Shown: piece after piece, positions 18,018-26,877 of the stretch
Layout: every line of letters begins with the position of its first letter
Position numbering within the stretch: the stretch's first letter is position 1
Assembly: GCF_000526995.1 (NCBI RefSeq)
Contig: NZ_AZUI01000001.1
Coordinates: 2,604,001 to 2,668,000, forward strand
DNA length: 64,000 nucleotides
Direction of reading: 5' to 3'
Source of the DNA: Lacrimispora indolis DSM 755
GTDB taxonomy: Bacteria > Bacillota > Clostridia > Lachnospirales > Lachnospiraceae
Notes under the pieces: generated by a model
What the model was told of the DNA's origin: nothing
The model's input: the letters and a program-made list of their open reading frames with translations, nothing else
Database searches by the model: none
Translations under genes and position numbers: made by a program

Positions 18018-18551
18018 TCAAAAGCTTGGCGGGGAGCTGACCCAGATAAGAGTAGCGCCGGCCTTGCTGCTTAAGTAATGTTTTTTGTCTGATACAAAGT
18101 AAAAGGATTCCCCTTTTCTGGCTTTATATGTTTTGTTACCTATATGAATGGAAATATTACCCTGTAACACGTAGCCGAATTCCTCACCTTCATGAGGATT
18201 ATCAGGATAGGTCTCTCCGCCGGCTTCCAGGGTGAGAAGAATCGGCTCCATCATGTTTTTCTGTGCATTGGGAATGATCCATTTGATGTCATTCTTAAGT
18301 TCTGAATCGTGTTTTTCAAAGTAATCGGATTTTCCGAAAACGATCTGTTCCTCCGGGCTTTCATTAAAGAACTCGCCGACAGAGGTTCCAAGGCATTGCA
18401 AAATATCCAAAAGGGTAGCAATGGAGGGGGAGGTCAAGTCCCTTTCCAGCTGGGAGATGAACCCCTTTGACAGCTCTGCGCGGTCAGCCAGCTCTTCCTG
18501 AGTAAGCCCCTTTAAGACCCGAAGCTCTTTTAGTTTTGCACCGATATCCAT
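18018..18551 (-). CDS. XRE-cupin transcriptional regulator of the pot operon
   Basis: 177 aa. The N-terminal helix-turn-helix (LKELRVLKGLTQEELADRAE, then SKGFISQLERD) covers residues 7-60. The C-terminal cupin (about 110-175: HEGEEFGYVLQG, then ARKGESFYF) is the likely ligand sensor, as in PuuR-like regulators. Heading the pot operon, it probably represses or tunes it in response to polyamines. The ribosome binding site AAGGAGGAG is strong. Confidence 0.9.
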   Translation of the reverse strand: MDIGAKLKELRVLKGLTQEELADRAELSKGFISQLERDLTSPSIATLLDILQCLGTSVGEFFNESPEEQIVFGKSDYFEKHDSELKNDIKWIIPNAQKNMMEPILLTLEAGGETYPDNPHEGEEFGYVLQGNISIHIGNKTYKARKGESFYFVSDKKHYLSSKAGATLIWVSSPPSF

Positions 18552-18583
18552 ATGCTCCTCCTTTTTGTTATAATAAGCCGAAA

Positions 18584-18638
18584 GTTTACCTATACTAACT
18601 GACGATAAATATAACTAAAAAGTTTAGTAATGATAAAC
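18584..18638 (-). promoter_or_regulatory. Candidate operators upstream of the pot operon
   Basis: Two related 16-17-bp elements lie here: GTTTAGTAATGATAAAC at 18622-18638, with perfect 5-bp arms, and the weaker GTTTACCTATACTAAC at 18584-18599. Their spacing and place before the XRE-cupin gene suggest autoregulation. I could not fix a confident -35/-10 pair. Confidence 0.4.
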
Positions 18639-18686
18639 ACGCAGCAAGATACATTATACTGTTTTTTCATTGTATGTCAATAGTTT

Positions 18687-18731
18687 TTAAGGAAGTTTTT
18701 CCTTAACAAACGGGGAAATTTATGATATGAT
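18687..18731 (+). promoter_or_regulatory. Promoter of the lactonase gene with overlapping palindrome
   Basis: TTAACA (18703-18708), a 17-base spacer and TATGAT (18726-18731) form a good promoter. The -35 lies at the end of a perfect inverted repeat TTAAGGAA-4-TTCCTTAA (18687-18706), which could be an operator. The leader to 18866 is about 130 bases; I recognise no riboswitch in it. Confidence 0.5.
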
Positions 18732-18865
18732 AGTTTTAGGTTATACCAGGAAGTTCGATTCGCTTAACGGCTCGTCGAACGGCTGATTTTCTGAACCCAG
18801 GCTGCCCACGGGTTTGCCCTCAGGAAGGGAATCACGCCAAGGAAGATATCAGGAGGAAATGTATA

Positions 18866-19921
18866 ATGAAAGGCAAGTATATGGCTTATGTAGGTTCTTA
18901 TTCCTACAACGGACAGGCTAAGGGGATTACCGTATACGATGTTGATGTGGAAAAGGGCCGTTTTGTTCCAAGATGTGAGGTGGAGGTTGACAATTCTTCT
19001 TATGTGATCGCATCCAATGACGGGAAGACGCTTTACTCCATCGCAGATGAAGGAGTCGTGTCCTTCCGCATTCATGAGAACGGAGCCATCACAAGGCTTA
19101 ATTCAGCCAATATAAAGGGGATGAGAGGCTGCCATCTGTCCACCGATGCGGAGGATAAGTATATTTTCGTATCAGGATACCACGATGGAAAATCCACGGT
19201 GCTGCGTTTAAATAAGGATGGCTCTGTAGGAGAGATCGTGACCGCGGTGTTCCACAAGGGTCTTGGCAGCGTGGCGGAGAGAAACTTCCGTCCCCATGTG
19301 AGCTGTTCCAGGAGAACTCCTGACGGAAAATTTATCATGGTGGCTGATCTTGGAATCGACCAGATCAAAATCTACCGTTTTAATGAACATGACGAGGAAA
19401 TGATCCTGGTGGATGCCCTGCACTGCGAACTGGAGTCCGCTCCCAAGTGCTTCCGTTTCAGTTCCGACGGAAAGTTTTTCTACCTTATTTCCGAGTTAAA
19501 GAACGTGATCGATGTGTTCACCTATGAAACAGGGGAGCGCCAGCCGAAGATTGAGAAGATCCAGACGATTTCCACCGTAGGATCCAAGCACAGCCAGCTT
19601 ACGGCGGCATGTTCCCTGCGCCTCTCCAATGATGAAAAGTACGTATTCTGCGGCAATGCCGGAGACAATTCTGTTTCGGTTTACATGCGGGACAAGGACA
19701 CCGGGCTTTTAGAGGTCGTATGCTGTCTTCCCATAAGCGGCAGTTATCCCAAGGATGTCTGTGTGTTCCCGGATGATAAGCATATCGCTTCCATCAACCA
19801 TGAGACAGGCAGCATTACATTTTTCACGGTTGAATATGAGAAGGGACTTTTGATCATGAACGGCAAGGAAATCAAGGTCAACGAGCCTAACAGCTGCGTA
19901 ATCGTAAAAGTCGGAAAATAA
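18866..19921 (+). CDS. Lactonase-family beta-propeller protein (6-phosphogluconolactonase type)
   Basis: 351-aa protein of the YbhE/cycloisomerase-2 lactonase family, a seven-bladed beta-propeller that in characterised members hydrolyses 6-phosphogluconolactone. Signatures include the opening MAYVGSYSYN, the RPHVSCSRRTPDGKF segment with its His/Arg near residue 145, and repeated blade strands ending DGKTLY, DGKFFY and NDEKYVF. The ATG follows CAGGAGG. No pentose-pathway neighbour except rpiB at 21.3 kb, so the substrate is inferred from the family only. Confidence 0.8.
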   Translation: MKGKYMAYVGSYSYNGQAKGITVYDVDVEKGRFVPRCEVEVDNSSYVIASNDGKTLYSIADEGVVSFRIHENGAITRLNSANIKGMRGCHLSTDAEDKYIFVSGYHDGKSTVLRLNKDGSVGEIVTAVFHKGLGSVAERNFRPHVSCSRRTPDGKFIMVADLGIDQIKIYRFNEHDEEMILVDALHCELESAPKCFRFSSDGKFFYLISELKNVIDVFTYETGERQPKIEKIQTISTVGSKHSQLTAACSLRLSNDEKYVFCGNAGDNSVSVYMRDKDTGLLEVVCCLPISGSYPKDVCVFPDDKHIASINHETGSITFFTVEYEKGLLIMNGKEIKVNEPNSCVIVKVGK

Positions 19922-20016
19922 AATACCTTGCAGGTATATCTTTGCGCCCCATAAAGCGGGACGGGCTCTGCCCGGAAGGCACGGGCAAGGGAGAGGAAAG
20001 AAAGGAAGAAACATAC

Positions 20017-21156
20017 ATGGCAGGATCAACACTGGGGACAATATGGAAGGTAACAACCTGGGGGGAATCCCACGGAAAAGCCATTGGGGTTGTGGTAGAC
20101 GGCTGTCCGGCGGGACTTAAACTGGAGGAGGCGGATATCCAGGAGTATTTGGACCGCAGAAAGCCGGGCCAGAGCAAATTTACCACAAAGCGCCAGGAGG
20201 CCGATCAGGCAGAGATCCTGTCCGGGGTTTTTGAAGGAATGACAACAGGGACTCCCATTTCCATGGTCATATGGAACACGGACCAGCGTTCCAGGGATTA
20301 CGGAAACTTGATGGAGGTTTACCGCCCCGGCCATGCAGATTTTACCTTTGATGAAAAATATGGGATCAGGGATTACCGGGGAGGCGGCCGTTCTTCCGGA
20401 AGGGAGACCATAGGAAGGGTGGCAGCCGGCGCTGTTGCCGCCTGCTTTTTAAAGAGCCTGGGAATCACTGTGAACGCTTACACCAGATCTGTGGGACCTT
20501 ATGAGGCAAAGCCGGAGCATTTTAATATGGAGGAACGGGATAAAAACCGCCTTTTCATGCCGGATAGGGAAACCGCAGCTCTTGCAGAGGCATACTTGGA
20601 AGAGATGATGGGAAAACTGGATTCAGTAGGCGGTGTGGTGGAATGCGTCATTGACGGCGTTCCTGCCGGGATCGGGGATCCTGTGTTTGAAAAATATGAT
20701 GCGGCTCTTGCAAAGGCTGTCATGTCCATCGGAGCTGTCAAGGGCTTTGAGATAGGAGATGGTTTTGCAGCCGCCCGCGCCCTTGGCTCCCAGAACAACG
20801 ATGGTTTTTGCAATGGGTTTAATAAGAGAGTGGAAAAGGCAACCAATCACGCGGGAGGGATCCTTGGAGGGATCAGCGACGGTTCCGAAGTAGTCCTCCG
20901 GGCTGCATTTAAACCAACGCCTTCTGTTGCCCAGCCCCAGAAGACCGTGACCCGCCGGGGAGAGGAAACAGAGATCCGGATCAAGGGACGCCATGACCCC
21001 ATCGTCGTTCCGCGGGCGGTGGTGGTGGTGGAAGCCATGGCGGCTCTTACCACTGCAGACTTGCTCCTTGCAAACATGGCCTCCAGAATGGACAGGATAC
21101 TGGCTTTTTACGGCAGGCAGGAGGCCGGAAAAGGTGACGGAGGTTTGGAAACTTGA
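20017..21156 (+). CDS. aroC: Chorismate synthase
   Basis: Last step of the shikimate pathway: converts EPSP to chorismate with reduced FMN. 379 aa from ATG 20017, which is preceded by GAAAGGAAG; the frame extends 25 codons upstream without similarity to the family. Signatures seen: TWGESHGKAIGVVVDGCPAG at the start, the RPGHAD segment, and RGGGRSSGRETIGRVAAGAVA, which holds FMN/substrate-binding residues. Normal length for the family. It stands alone with its own terminator, so other aro genes must lie elsewhere. Confidence 0.97.
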   Translation: MAGSTLGTIWKVTTWGESHGKAIGVVVDGCPAGLKLEEADIQEYLDRRKPGQSKFTTKRQEADQAEILSGVFEGMTTGTPISMVIWNTDQRSRDYGNLMEVYRPGHADFTFDEKYGIRDYRGGGRSSGRETIGRVAAGAVAACFLKSLGITVNAYTRSVGPYEAKPEHFNMEERDKNRLFMPDRETAALAEAYLEEMMGKLDSVGGVVECVIDGVPAGIGDPVFEKYDAALAKAVMSIGAVKGFEIGDGFAAARALGSQNNDGFCNGFNKRVEKATNHAGGILGGISDGSEVVLRAAFKPTPSVAQPQKTVTRRGEETEIRIKGRHDPIVVPRAVVVVEAMAALTTADLLLANMASRMDRILAFYGRQEAGKGDGGLET

Positions 21157-21160
21157 TAAA

Positions 21161-21199
21161 ATCCGGCATTTATGATAAGGTAAATGCCGGATATATTTT
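21161..21199 (+). terminator. Intrinsic terminator after aroC
   Basis: A perfect 12-bp stem ATCCGGCATTTA/TAAATGCCGGAT with an 8-base loop is followed by ATATTTTA. It starts 5 bases after the aroC stop. Confidence 0.75.
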
Positions 21200-21269
21200 A
21201 CTCAGACAACAGCCCGGTTGACATATCTGCATGTTCAGCCGGCAACGACAGAATAACAGGAGAATAACG

Positions 21270-21713
21270 ATGAAAATTGCAATGGGAAATGACCATACGG
21301 CCATAGAAATGAAGAATGACATCAAGAAATTTGTAGAGAGCAAGGGCTATGAGGTGATCGACTTTGGAACCAATTCCACGGAAAGCTGTGATTATCCGGA
21401 GTACGGGGAGAAGGTAGGGCGCGCCGTTGCGGACGGAGAGGCTGATTTGGGAATCGCCATCTGCGGAACAGGAGTGGGGATCTCTCTTGCCTGCAATAAG
21501 GTCCGGGGAGTCCGTGCCTGTGTTTGCAGCGAGCCTTACACGGCAAAGCTTTCCAGAATGCACAATGACTCCAATGTTCTCTGCTTTGGTGCCCGTGTCA
21601 TTGGTTCGGAAATGGCAAAGATGATCACGGAAGAGTGGCTGGATGCCAAATACGAAGGCGGAAGACACCAGCGCAGGGTGGATATGGTCATGGACATCGA
21701 AAAGAGAAACTAA
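21270..21713 (+). CDS. rpiB: Ribose-5-phosphate isomerase B
   Basis: Interconverts ribose-5-phosphate and ribulose-5-phosphate (RpiB/LacAB family). 147 aa from ATG 21270, with CAGGAG eight bases before it. Seen: GNDHTAIEMK, the GTNSTESCDYPEY segment, the catalytic-Cys loop GIAICGTGVGIS and the RMHNDSNVLCFGAR region. The catalytic Cys and His/Arg positions look intact. It is cotranscribed with the dehydrogenase gene 23 bases downstream, which may hint at a rare-sugar-phosphate isomerase role. Confidence 0.92.
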   Translation: MKIAMGNDHTAIEMKNDIKKFVESKGYEVIDFGTNSTESCDYPEYGEKVGRAVADGEADLGIAICGTGVGISLACNKVRGVRACVCSEPYTAKLSRMHNDSNVLCFGARVIGSEMAKMITEEWLDAKYEGGRHQRRVDMVMDIEKRN

Positions 21714-21736
21714 AAATTGCAGAAGGGGGAAGACAG

Positions 21737-22600
21737 ATGAAGAAAATCGGATTTATCGGAATTGGGATTATGGGAAAATCCATGGTACGCAATTTGATGA
21801 AGGCCGGCTATGAGGTGGCTGTCTACACCAGAACCAGGAGCAAGGCAGAGGATATCATTTCTGAAGGTGCCATATGGTGCGAGGATGTCAGGGCCTGCTC
21901 CAAGGGCCGGGATGCGGTCATCACCATCGTTGGATATCCACAGGATGTGGAAGAGGTGTATTTCGGAGAAAAGGGAATCATCGCAAACGCAGACAAGGGA
22001 ACCTGCCTGATAGACATGACAACCACCAGCCCCAAGCTTGCGGTGCGGATCTATGAGGACGCCAGGAAGGCAGGGCTGACAGCACTGGATGCCCCTGTGA
22101 CAGGAGGAGATACGGGGGCAAGAGAAGGAACCCTTACCATACTGGTGGGAGGCGGCAGAGAGACCTTTGACCGGTGCCTTCCCGTCTTTGAGGCAATGGG
22201 AAAGGTCATCCGGTACGAAGGAAAGGCAGGCAACGGCCAGCATACCAAGATGTGCAACCAGATAGCCATTGCAGGAGCCATTTCCGGTGTATGTGAGGCA
22301 ATGGTTTATGCAAAGGCCAACGGGCTTGACGTAGGGGTTATGGTGGATTCCATTGCCACCGGCGCGGCTGGAAGCGCCCAGTTAAATGCAATGGCTCCCA
22401 GGATCCTTTCCGGGAATTTTGCTCCCGGATTTTTCATCAAGCATTTTATCAAGGACATGAAGCTTGCCGCCGAAGAAGCAGAAGCCGCCGGCATCAGCCT
22501 TGGCGTGCTTGATCATGTGCTTTCCATGTATGAGACCATGGCTGCTTCCGGCCTTGGGGATGAGGGAACTCAGGCTTTGGTAAAATATTACCAGTGGTAA
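21737..22600 (+). CDS. Beta-hydroxyacid dehydrogenase (3-hydroxyisobutyrate / tartronate semialdehyde reductase family)
   Basis: 287-aa NAD(P)-dependent oxidoreductase. It opens with the Rossmann signature GFIGIGIMGKSM; the family's substrate motif is DAPVTGGDTGAREGTL at about residues 118-133, and the catalytic Lys lies in GNGQHTKMCNQI. The C-terminal helical domain includes FFIKHFIKDMKLA. ATG 21737 follows GAAGGGGGAAG; an upstream extension of 34 codons reads through the rpiB stop region in another frame and is rejected. Substrate not resolved; garR-like or hydroxyisobutyrate-like are both possible. Confidence 0.88.
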   Translation: MKKIGFIGIGIMGKSMVRNLMKAGYEVAVYTRTRSKAEDIISEGAIWCEDVRACSKGRDAVITIVGYPQDVEEVYFGEKGIIANADKGTCLIDMTTTSPKLAVRIYEDARKAGLTALDAPVTGGDTGAREGTLTILVGGGRETFDRCLPVFEAMGKVIRYEGKAGNGQHTKMCNQIAIAGAISGVCEAMVYAKANGLDVGVMVDSIATGAAGSAQLNAMAPRILSGNFAPGFFIKHFIKDMKLAAEEAEAAGISLGVLDHVLSMYETMAASGLGDEGTQALVKYYQW

Positions 22601-22610
22601 AAGGACATAG

Positions 22611-22650
22611 AAAAACGCAGGCAAAGGAAATATTTTTGGCCTGCGTTTTT
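22611..22650. terminator. Bidirectional terminator between the dehydrogenase and lepB
   Basis: A perfect 12-bp stem AAAAACGCAGGC/GCCTGCGTTTTT has T-runs on both strands and serves the two convergent genes. Confidence 0.9.
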
Positions 22651-22652
22651 TC

Positions 22653-23219
22653 TTATTCAATTTTTTTAATGGAAGGGAAATACCGGAACAGGACTTTTGC
22701 GATGATCTTGTCTTTTTCTACGTATTTATTCTTCCATCTTCTTGCGTCTGCGGAAAAATTCCGATTGTCCCCAAGCATGAAGTAACAGTTTTCCGGCACT
22801 TCGTAGCTGGCGTCAGGCTCCGGTTCCATTGGCTCCGGGAGATAGGATTCTTCAAGAGGCGTTTCGGAATTATTTAAGTAGACCTTTCCGTCCCGGATAT
22901 CGACGATATCGCCTGGAAGGCCGATGACACGCTTGACGTAATAGGTCTTTCCGGTGGGATCATCGGGGAAATGGAAGATGACTATATCTCCCCGCTTTGG
23001 ATCTCCAAAATAATAGGACAGCCTGGAGCCGATAACCCGGTCCCCTGTCATAATGGTCTGTTCCATGGATCCGCTGGGCACCCTGCTGTTTGCAATGATG
23101 AAGTTGTTAAGCAAAAATGCAATGACAGCGGCAGTGATGATGATCTTGATCCAGCTGATGATTTCTTCTCGCCAGCTGAACGATTCCCGTTCATTTGGCA
23201 TGTTATCGTCTCTCTTCAT
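22653..23219 (-). CDS. lepB: Signal peptidase I
   Basis: Membrane serine protease that removes signal peptides of secreted proteins. 188 aa with one N-terminal membrane anchor (about residues 22-44). The catalytic Ser lies in VPSGSMEQTI (about residue 51) and the catalytic Lys in YYVKRVIGLPGD (about residue 95); the late GDNRNFSADARRW box is the family's box E. Short Gram-positive type. Its own gene, with no operon partner. Confidence 0.95.
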   Translation of the reverse strand: MKRDDNMPNERESFSWREEIISWIKIIITAAVIAFLLNNFIIANSRVPSGSMEQTIMTGDRVIGSRLSYYFGDPKRGDIVIFHFPDDPTGKTYYVKRVIGLPGDIVDIRDGKVYLNNSETPLEESYLPEPMEPEPDASYEVPENCYFMLGDNRNFSADARRWKNKYVEKDKIIAKVLFRYFPSIKKIE

Positions 23220-23398
23220 ATGATTTCACTTCTTTTCCTTCCTGATGGTTCCTTTACAAAGTTTAAATGAGATTGATTTATAACGCAAGGGGTTTTACAA
23301 AATGGTAAGAAAATATTCACAAATACTCTACGGATTGTCCACAAAATCATGATATTATAAAATCCATATAAAAAACTTACACCAGGGGGAACCGGATC

Positions 23399-24445
23399 AT
23401 GGGGAGAAGCCGGAATAGGGATGGGAGGCTTATTGCAGCGTCCGCGTTAATGTTTGCAGTTTCAATACTGCTTCAGATACTGGCAAGAAAGGTTCCGGGA
23501 TTCGGGGACTGGTATGCCAGGCAGGTTTACCGTATCATGGTGGGAAGCATGGGAAGGATATCAGGGGTGTTCCCCTTTGCCCTTGTGGAGGCTGCCACCT
23601 ACTTACTCATCCTGTACGCCGTTTATTATGTCTTTATCCACCGCAGGGAGGGAAAGCGGATCCTCATAAGAGCCGTGTTTCTTGTTACCGGCCTTTTCCT
23701 GCTGTTCACCCTTAACTGCGGAATCAACTATTACAGGAAGCCCTTTTCCAGCTATTCAGGGTTAGAGGTAAGAAAATCCTCTCTGGAGGAGCTGAAAAAT
23801 CTCTGTCTCCAGCTGACTGCCGACGTTAACCGGATGTGCGGGGAAGGCGTCACAAGAGAAACAGATAAAAAAAGCCTGGGAAGGGAAAGCGTAAAGGCCA
23901 TGAAAAGGCTGGGTGAGGTTTACCCGGAGCTGGCAGGTTATTACCCGCCGCCAAAGCCTCTTGTATGGTCTTACTTCTTTTCAGTCCAGCAGCTTTGCGG
24001 CCAGTATTCCCCTTTTACGGTGGAGGCCACTTATAACCGGTCCATGCCGGATTACAACATTCCCCATACCGTCTGTCACGAGCTTTCCCATCTAAGGGGA
24101 TTCATGAGGGAGGATGAGGCCAACTTCATAGGATATCTGGCATGTATCGGCTCTGATGATGATGGATTCCGCTACAGCGGATATCTCACCGGCTGGGTCT
24201 ATGCCACCAATGCCCTGGCAAAGACAGACCAGGAGACTTATTGGGAAATCTGCGGGCAGCTCAGTGAAAAGGCCTGGGAAGATTTAAGGTATAACAATGA
24301 ATTTTGGGGAAAATACGAGGGAAAGACTGCCGAGGTTTCCAGTAAGATGAATGATACGTATTTAAAGCTGAACAGTCAGTCAGACGGAGTCAACAGCTAT
24401 GGAAGAATGGTTGATTTGATGCTGGCTTACGCCAGGTCCAAATGA
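23399..24445 (+). CDS. DUF3810 membrane protein with HExxH metalloprotease motif
   Basis: 348 aa. Three hydrophobic segments lie in the first 110 residues, then a soluble domain. It carries CHELSHLRG (HExxH) at about residue 228, followed by EDEANFIGY, where a Glu could be the third zinc ligand, a gluzincin-like arrangement. DUF3810 proteins are widespread in Firmicutes and their function is not established. It sits between lepB and glgB without an evident partner. Membrane-bound zinc peptidase is an inference from the motif. Confidence 0.75.
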   Translation: MGRSRNRDGRLIAASALMFAVSILLQILARKVPGFGDWYARQVYRIMVGSMGRISGVFPFALVEAATYLLILYAVYYVFIHRREGKRILIRAVFLVTGLFLLFTLNCGINYYRKPFSSYSGLEVRKSSLEELKNLCLQLTADVNRMCGEGVTRETDKKSLGRESVKAMKRLGEVYPELAGYYPPPKPLVWSYFFSVQQLCGQYSPFTVEATYNRSMPDYNIPHTVCHELSHLRGFMREDEANFIGYLACIGSDDDGFRYSGYLTGWVYATNALAKTDQETYWEICGQLSEKAWEDLRYNNEFWGKYEGKTAEVSSKMNDTYLKLNSQSDGVNSYGRMVDLMLAYARSK

Positions 24446-24527
24446 CCTTCAATTCCTGGTAAAGTATTGAAAATTACATGCCTGAGTGATAAAATATTTC
24501 TATAAAAAGGGATCAGGAGGGCTATGT

Positions 24528-26843
24528 ATGGATGAAAAATTGTATGATTTAATGGATTGGGCCGGCATTGAGGAAATTGTATATTCAGAAGCGGCCAATC
24601 CCCACGAAATTCTGGGACCCCATTTAACAGAAGAGGGTCTGCTTATCCAGGCATTTATTCCTACGGCAGAATCAGTGATCGTCCGTTTTAAGGAAAGCGG
24701 AAAGGAATATCCCATGGAGCTTGCGGATGAAGCCGGTTTTTTTGCGGCTCTCATACCGCGGAAAACTTCAGCAGCTTATACCTTGCTGGTCACTTACGAC
24801 AATGGGACATTAGAAGAGTGTCTGGATCCCTATTCCTACGGACCTTTCTACAAGTCAGAAGATATTAAAAAGTTTGAATCCGGAATTCACTATAGCATCT
24901 ATGAAAAAATGGGGGCGCACCCCATGACTGCAGGCGGAGCGGAAGGGGTATACTTTTCTGTGTGGGCACCGTGTGCCATGCGTGTCAGCGTGGTAGGGGA
25001 TTTTAACCTGTGGGATGGCAGGCGTCACCAGATGAGGAGGCTGGGGGATTCCGGTATTTTTGAATTGTTCATTCCCGGCTTAAAGACAGGAATGATTTAT
25101 AAGTATGAGCTGAAGCATCAAAACGGGAAGCCCCAGCTCAAAAGCGATCCCTATGCCAATTACTGCCAGCTGCGCCCTGAAACCGCTTCCATTATCTGGG
25201 ATATTAACCAGTATTCCTGGGAGGACCGGGAATGGATGAAAAAGAGGGCTGTATCTGATTCCAAGCAAAAACCCATGTCTATTTATGAGGTTCACTTAGG
25301 TTCCTGGCTTCGGAAGGAAGCAAAGCTTGATGAAAACGGAGTCCCGGTTGCTGGTTCTGAATTCTATAATTACCGTGAGATCGCGGAAAAGTTGGCGGAA
25401 TACGTGAAGGACATGGGCTACACCCATGTGGAGCTGCTTCCTGTTATGGAGCATCCCCTGGACGCTTCCTGGGGGTATCAGGTGACCGGATATTATGCGC
25501 CTACCAGCCGTTACGGGACGCCTGATGATTTTATGTATTTCATGGATTATATGCACAGGCAGGATATTGGCGTGATTTTAGACTGGGTTCCGGCTCATTT
25601 TCCCAGGGACAGCTTTGGGCTGGCCAGCTTTGACGGCACCTGCGTTTATGAGCACAAGGACCCAAGGCAGGGGGCCCATCCTCACTGGGGAACCTTAATC
25701 TACAATTACGGCAGGCCGGGAGTCAGCAACTTTCTCATTGCCAATGCCCTTTTTTGGGCGGAGAAATACCATGCCGACGGAATCCGCATGGATGCGGTGG
25801 CTTCCATGCTGTACTTAGATTACGGCAAGAATCCGGGAGAATGGATCCCCAATATTTACGGCGGCCATGAGAACCTGGAAGCCGTTGAGTTTTTAAAGCA
25901 TTTGAATTCCATATTCAAGGGAAGAAAAGATGGAGCGGTCCTGATCGCAGAAGAATCTACGGCATGGCCCAGGATCACGGCTGATGTTAAAAATGAAGGG
26001 CTGGGCTTTGATTATAAATGGAACATGGGCTGGATGAACGACTTTACCGGTTACATGCAGTGGGATCCTTACTTCAGGAAGCACCACTATGGAGAGATGA
26101 CCTTCAGCATACTTTATGCTTACAGTGAGGACTTCATCCTTGTATTCTCCCACGACGAGGTGGTTCATGGAAAAGGTTCCATGGTGGGTAAAATGCCGGG
26201 GGATACTATGGAAGCAAAGGCGGCGAATTTAAGGACAGCCTATGGCTTTATGATGGGACATCCTGGTAAAAAGCTTCTGTTCATGGGGCAGGATTTTGCC
26301 CAGGTCAATGAATGGAATGAAAATAAAGGCCTTGACTGGGAGATTCTTGCATCTCCTCTTCATAAGCTGACAAAAGACTATGTAAAGGCCTTAAACCATC
26401 TTTATAAGAGCCAGCCGGCCCTGTATCAGATGGATTATGACCCGGATGGTTTTGAGTGGGTGGAGTGTACGGATTCAAAGGACAGCATTGCAGGCTTTTT
26501 AAGAAAGACAAAGAAAAAGGAAGAAACCCTTCTCATCCTCTGTAATTTTGATACCGTGCTTCATGAGAGATACCCGGTAGGGGTACCCTTTGAAGGAAAG
26601 TATAAGGAAATCTTAAACAGTGATGACAAGGCCTTCGGAGGGCAGGGCAAGGTAAATCCCAGAGTGAAAACCTCTAAGAAAAAAGAGGCCGACGAAAGGC
26701 CGGATTCCATAGAAATAACCGTGGCCCCCTTAAGCGTTATGGTCTTTACCTGTACACCTGAAGAAAAGAAGCCGGCTTTGGCTGGGAAAAAGGCCAAGAA
26801 GCCTGCATATACTGAAAAAGCAAAGGCCGGAGGTAAAAATTAG
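24528..26843 (+). CDS. glgB: 1,4-alpha-glucan branching enzyme
   Basis: GH13 enzyme that makes alpha-1,6 branches in glycogen. 771 aa from ATG 24528 (MDEKLYDLMDW), with AGGAGG before it; an upstream start at 24486 has no such site. The N-terminal CBM48 domains lie at about 20-215. Catalytic residues are in GIRMDAVASMLY (nucleophile Asp) and LIAEESTAWP (acid/base Glu), and FSHDEVVHGKGS holds the third Asp. The last 25 residues are an unusual Lys/Ala-rich tail (KKPALAGKKAKKPAYTEK). It stands apart from other glg genes, but the maltodextrin operon is 4 kb away. Confidence 0.95.
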   Translation: MDEKLYDLMDWAGIEEIVYSEAANPHEILGPHLTEEGLLIQAFIPTAESVIVRFKESGKEYPMELADEAGFFAALIPRKTSAAYTLLVTYDNGTLEECLDPYSYGPFYKSEDIKKFESGIHYSIYEKMGAHPMTAGGAEGVYFSVWAPCAMRVSVVGDFNLWDGRRHQMRRLGDSGIFELFIPGLKTGMIYKYELKHQNGKPQLKSDPYANYCQLRPETASIIWDINQYSWEDREWMKKRAVSDSKQKPMSIYEVHLGSWLRKEAKLDENGVPVAGSEFYNYREIAEKLAEYVKDMGYTHVELLPVMEHPLDASWGYQVTGYYAPTSRYGTPDDFMYFMDYMHRQDIGVILDWVPAHFPRDSFGLASFDGTCVYEHKDPRQGAHPHWGTLIYNYGRPGVSNFLIANALFWAEKYHADGIRMDAVASMLYLDYGKNPGEWIPNIYGGHENLEAVEFLKHLNSIFKGRKDGAVLIAEESTAWPRITADVKNEGLGFDYKWNMGWMNDFTGYMQWDPYFRKHHYGEMTFSILYAYSEDFILVFSHDEVVHGKGSMVGKMPGDTMEAKAANLRTAYGFMMGHPGKKLLFMGQDFAQVNEWNENKGLDWEILASPLHKLTKDYVKALNHLYKSQPALYQMDYDPDGFEWVECTDSKDSIAGFLRKTKKKEETLLILCNFDTVLHERYPVGVPFEGKYKEILNSDDKAFGGQGKVNPRVKTSKKKEADERPDSIEITVAPLSVMVFTCTPEEKKPALAGKKAKKPAYTEKAKAGGKN

Positions 26844-26877
26844 TATTAAAAATGAAATATGGTCAGGAGGTTTTTAA

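Noticed and set aside
18752..18780. tRNA-like stretch with GTTCGATTCGC
   Set aside because: No acceptor stem, anticodon arm or CCA region around it; no tRNA gene was seen anywhere in the window.
18740..18860. Riboswitch before the lactonase gene
   Set aside because: Some short inverted repeats are present, but none matches a riboswitch core I can name.
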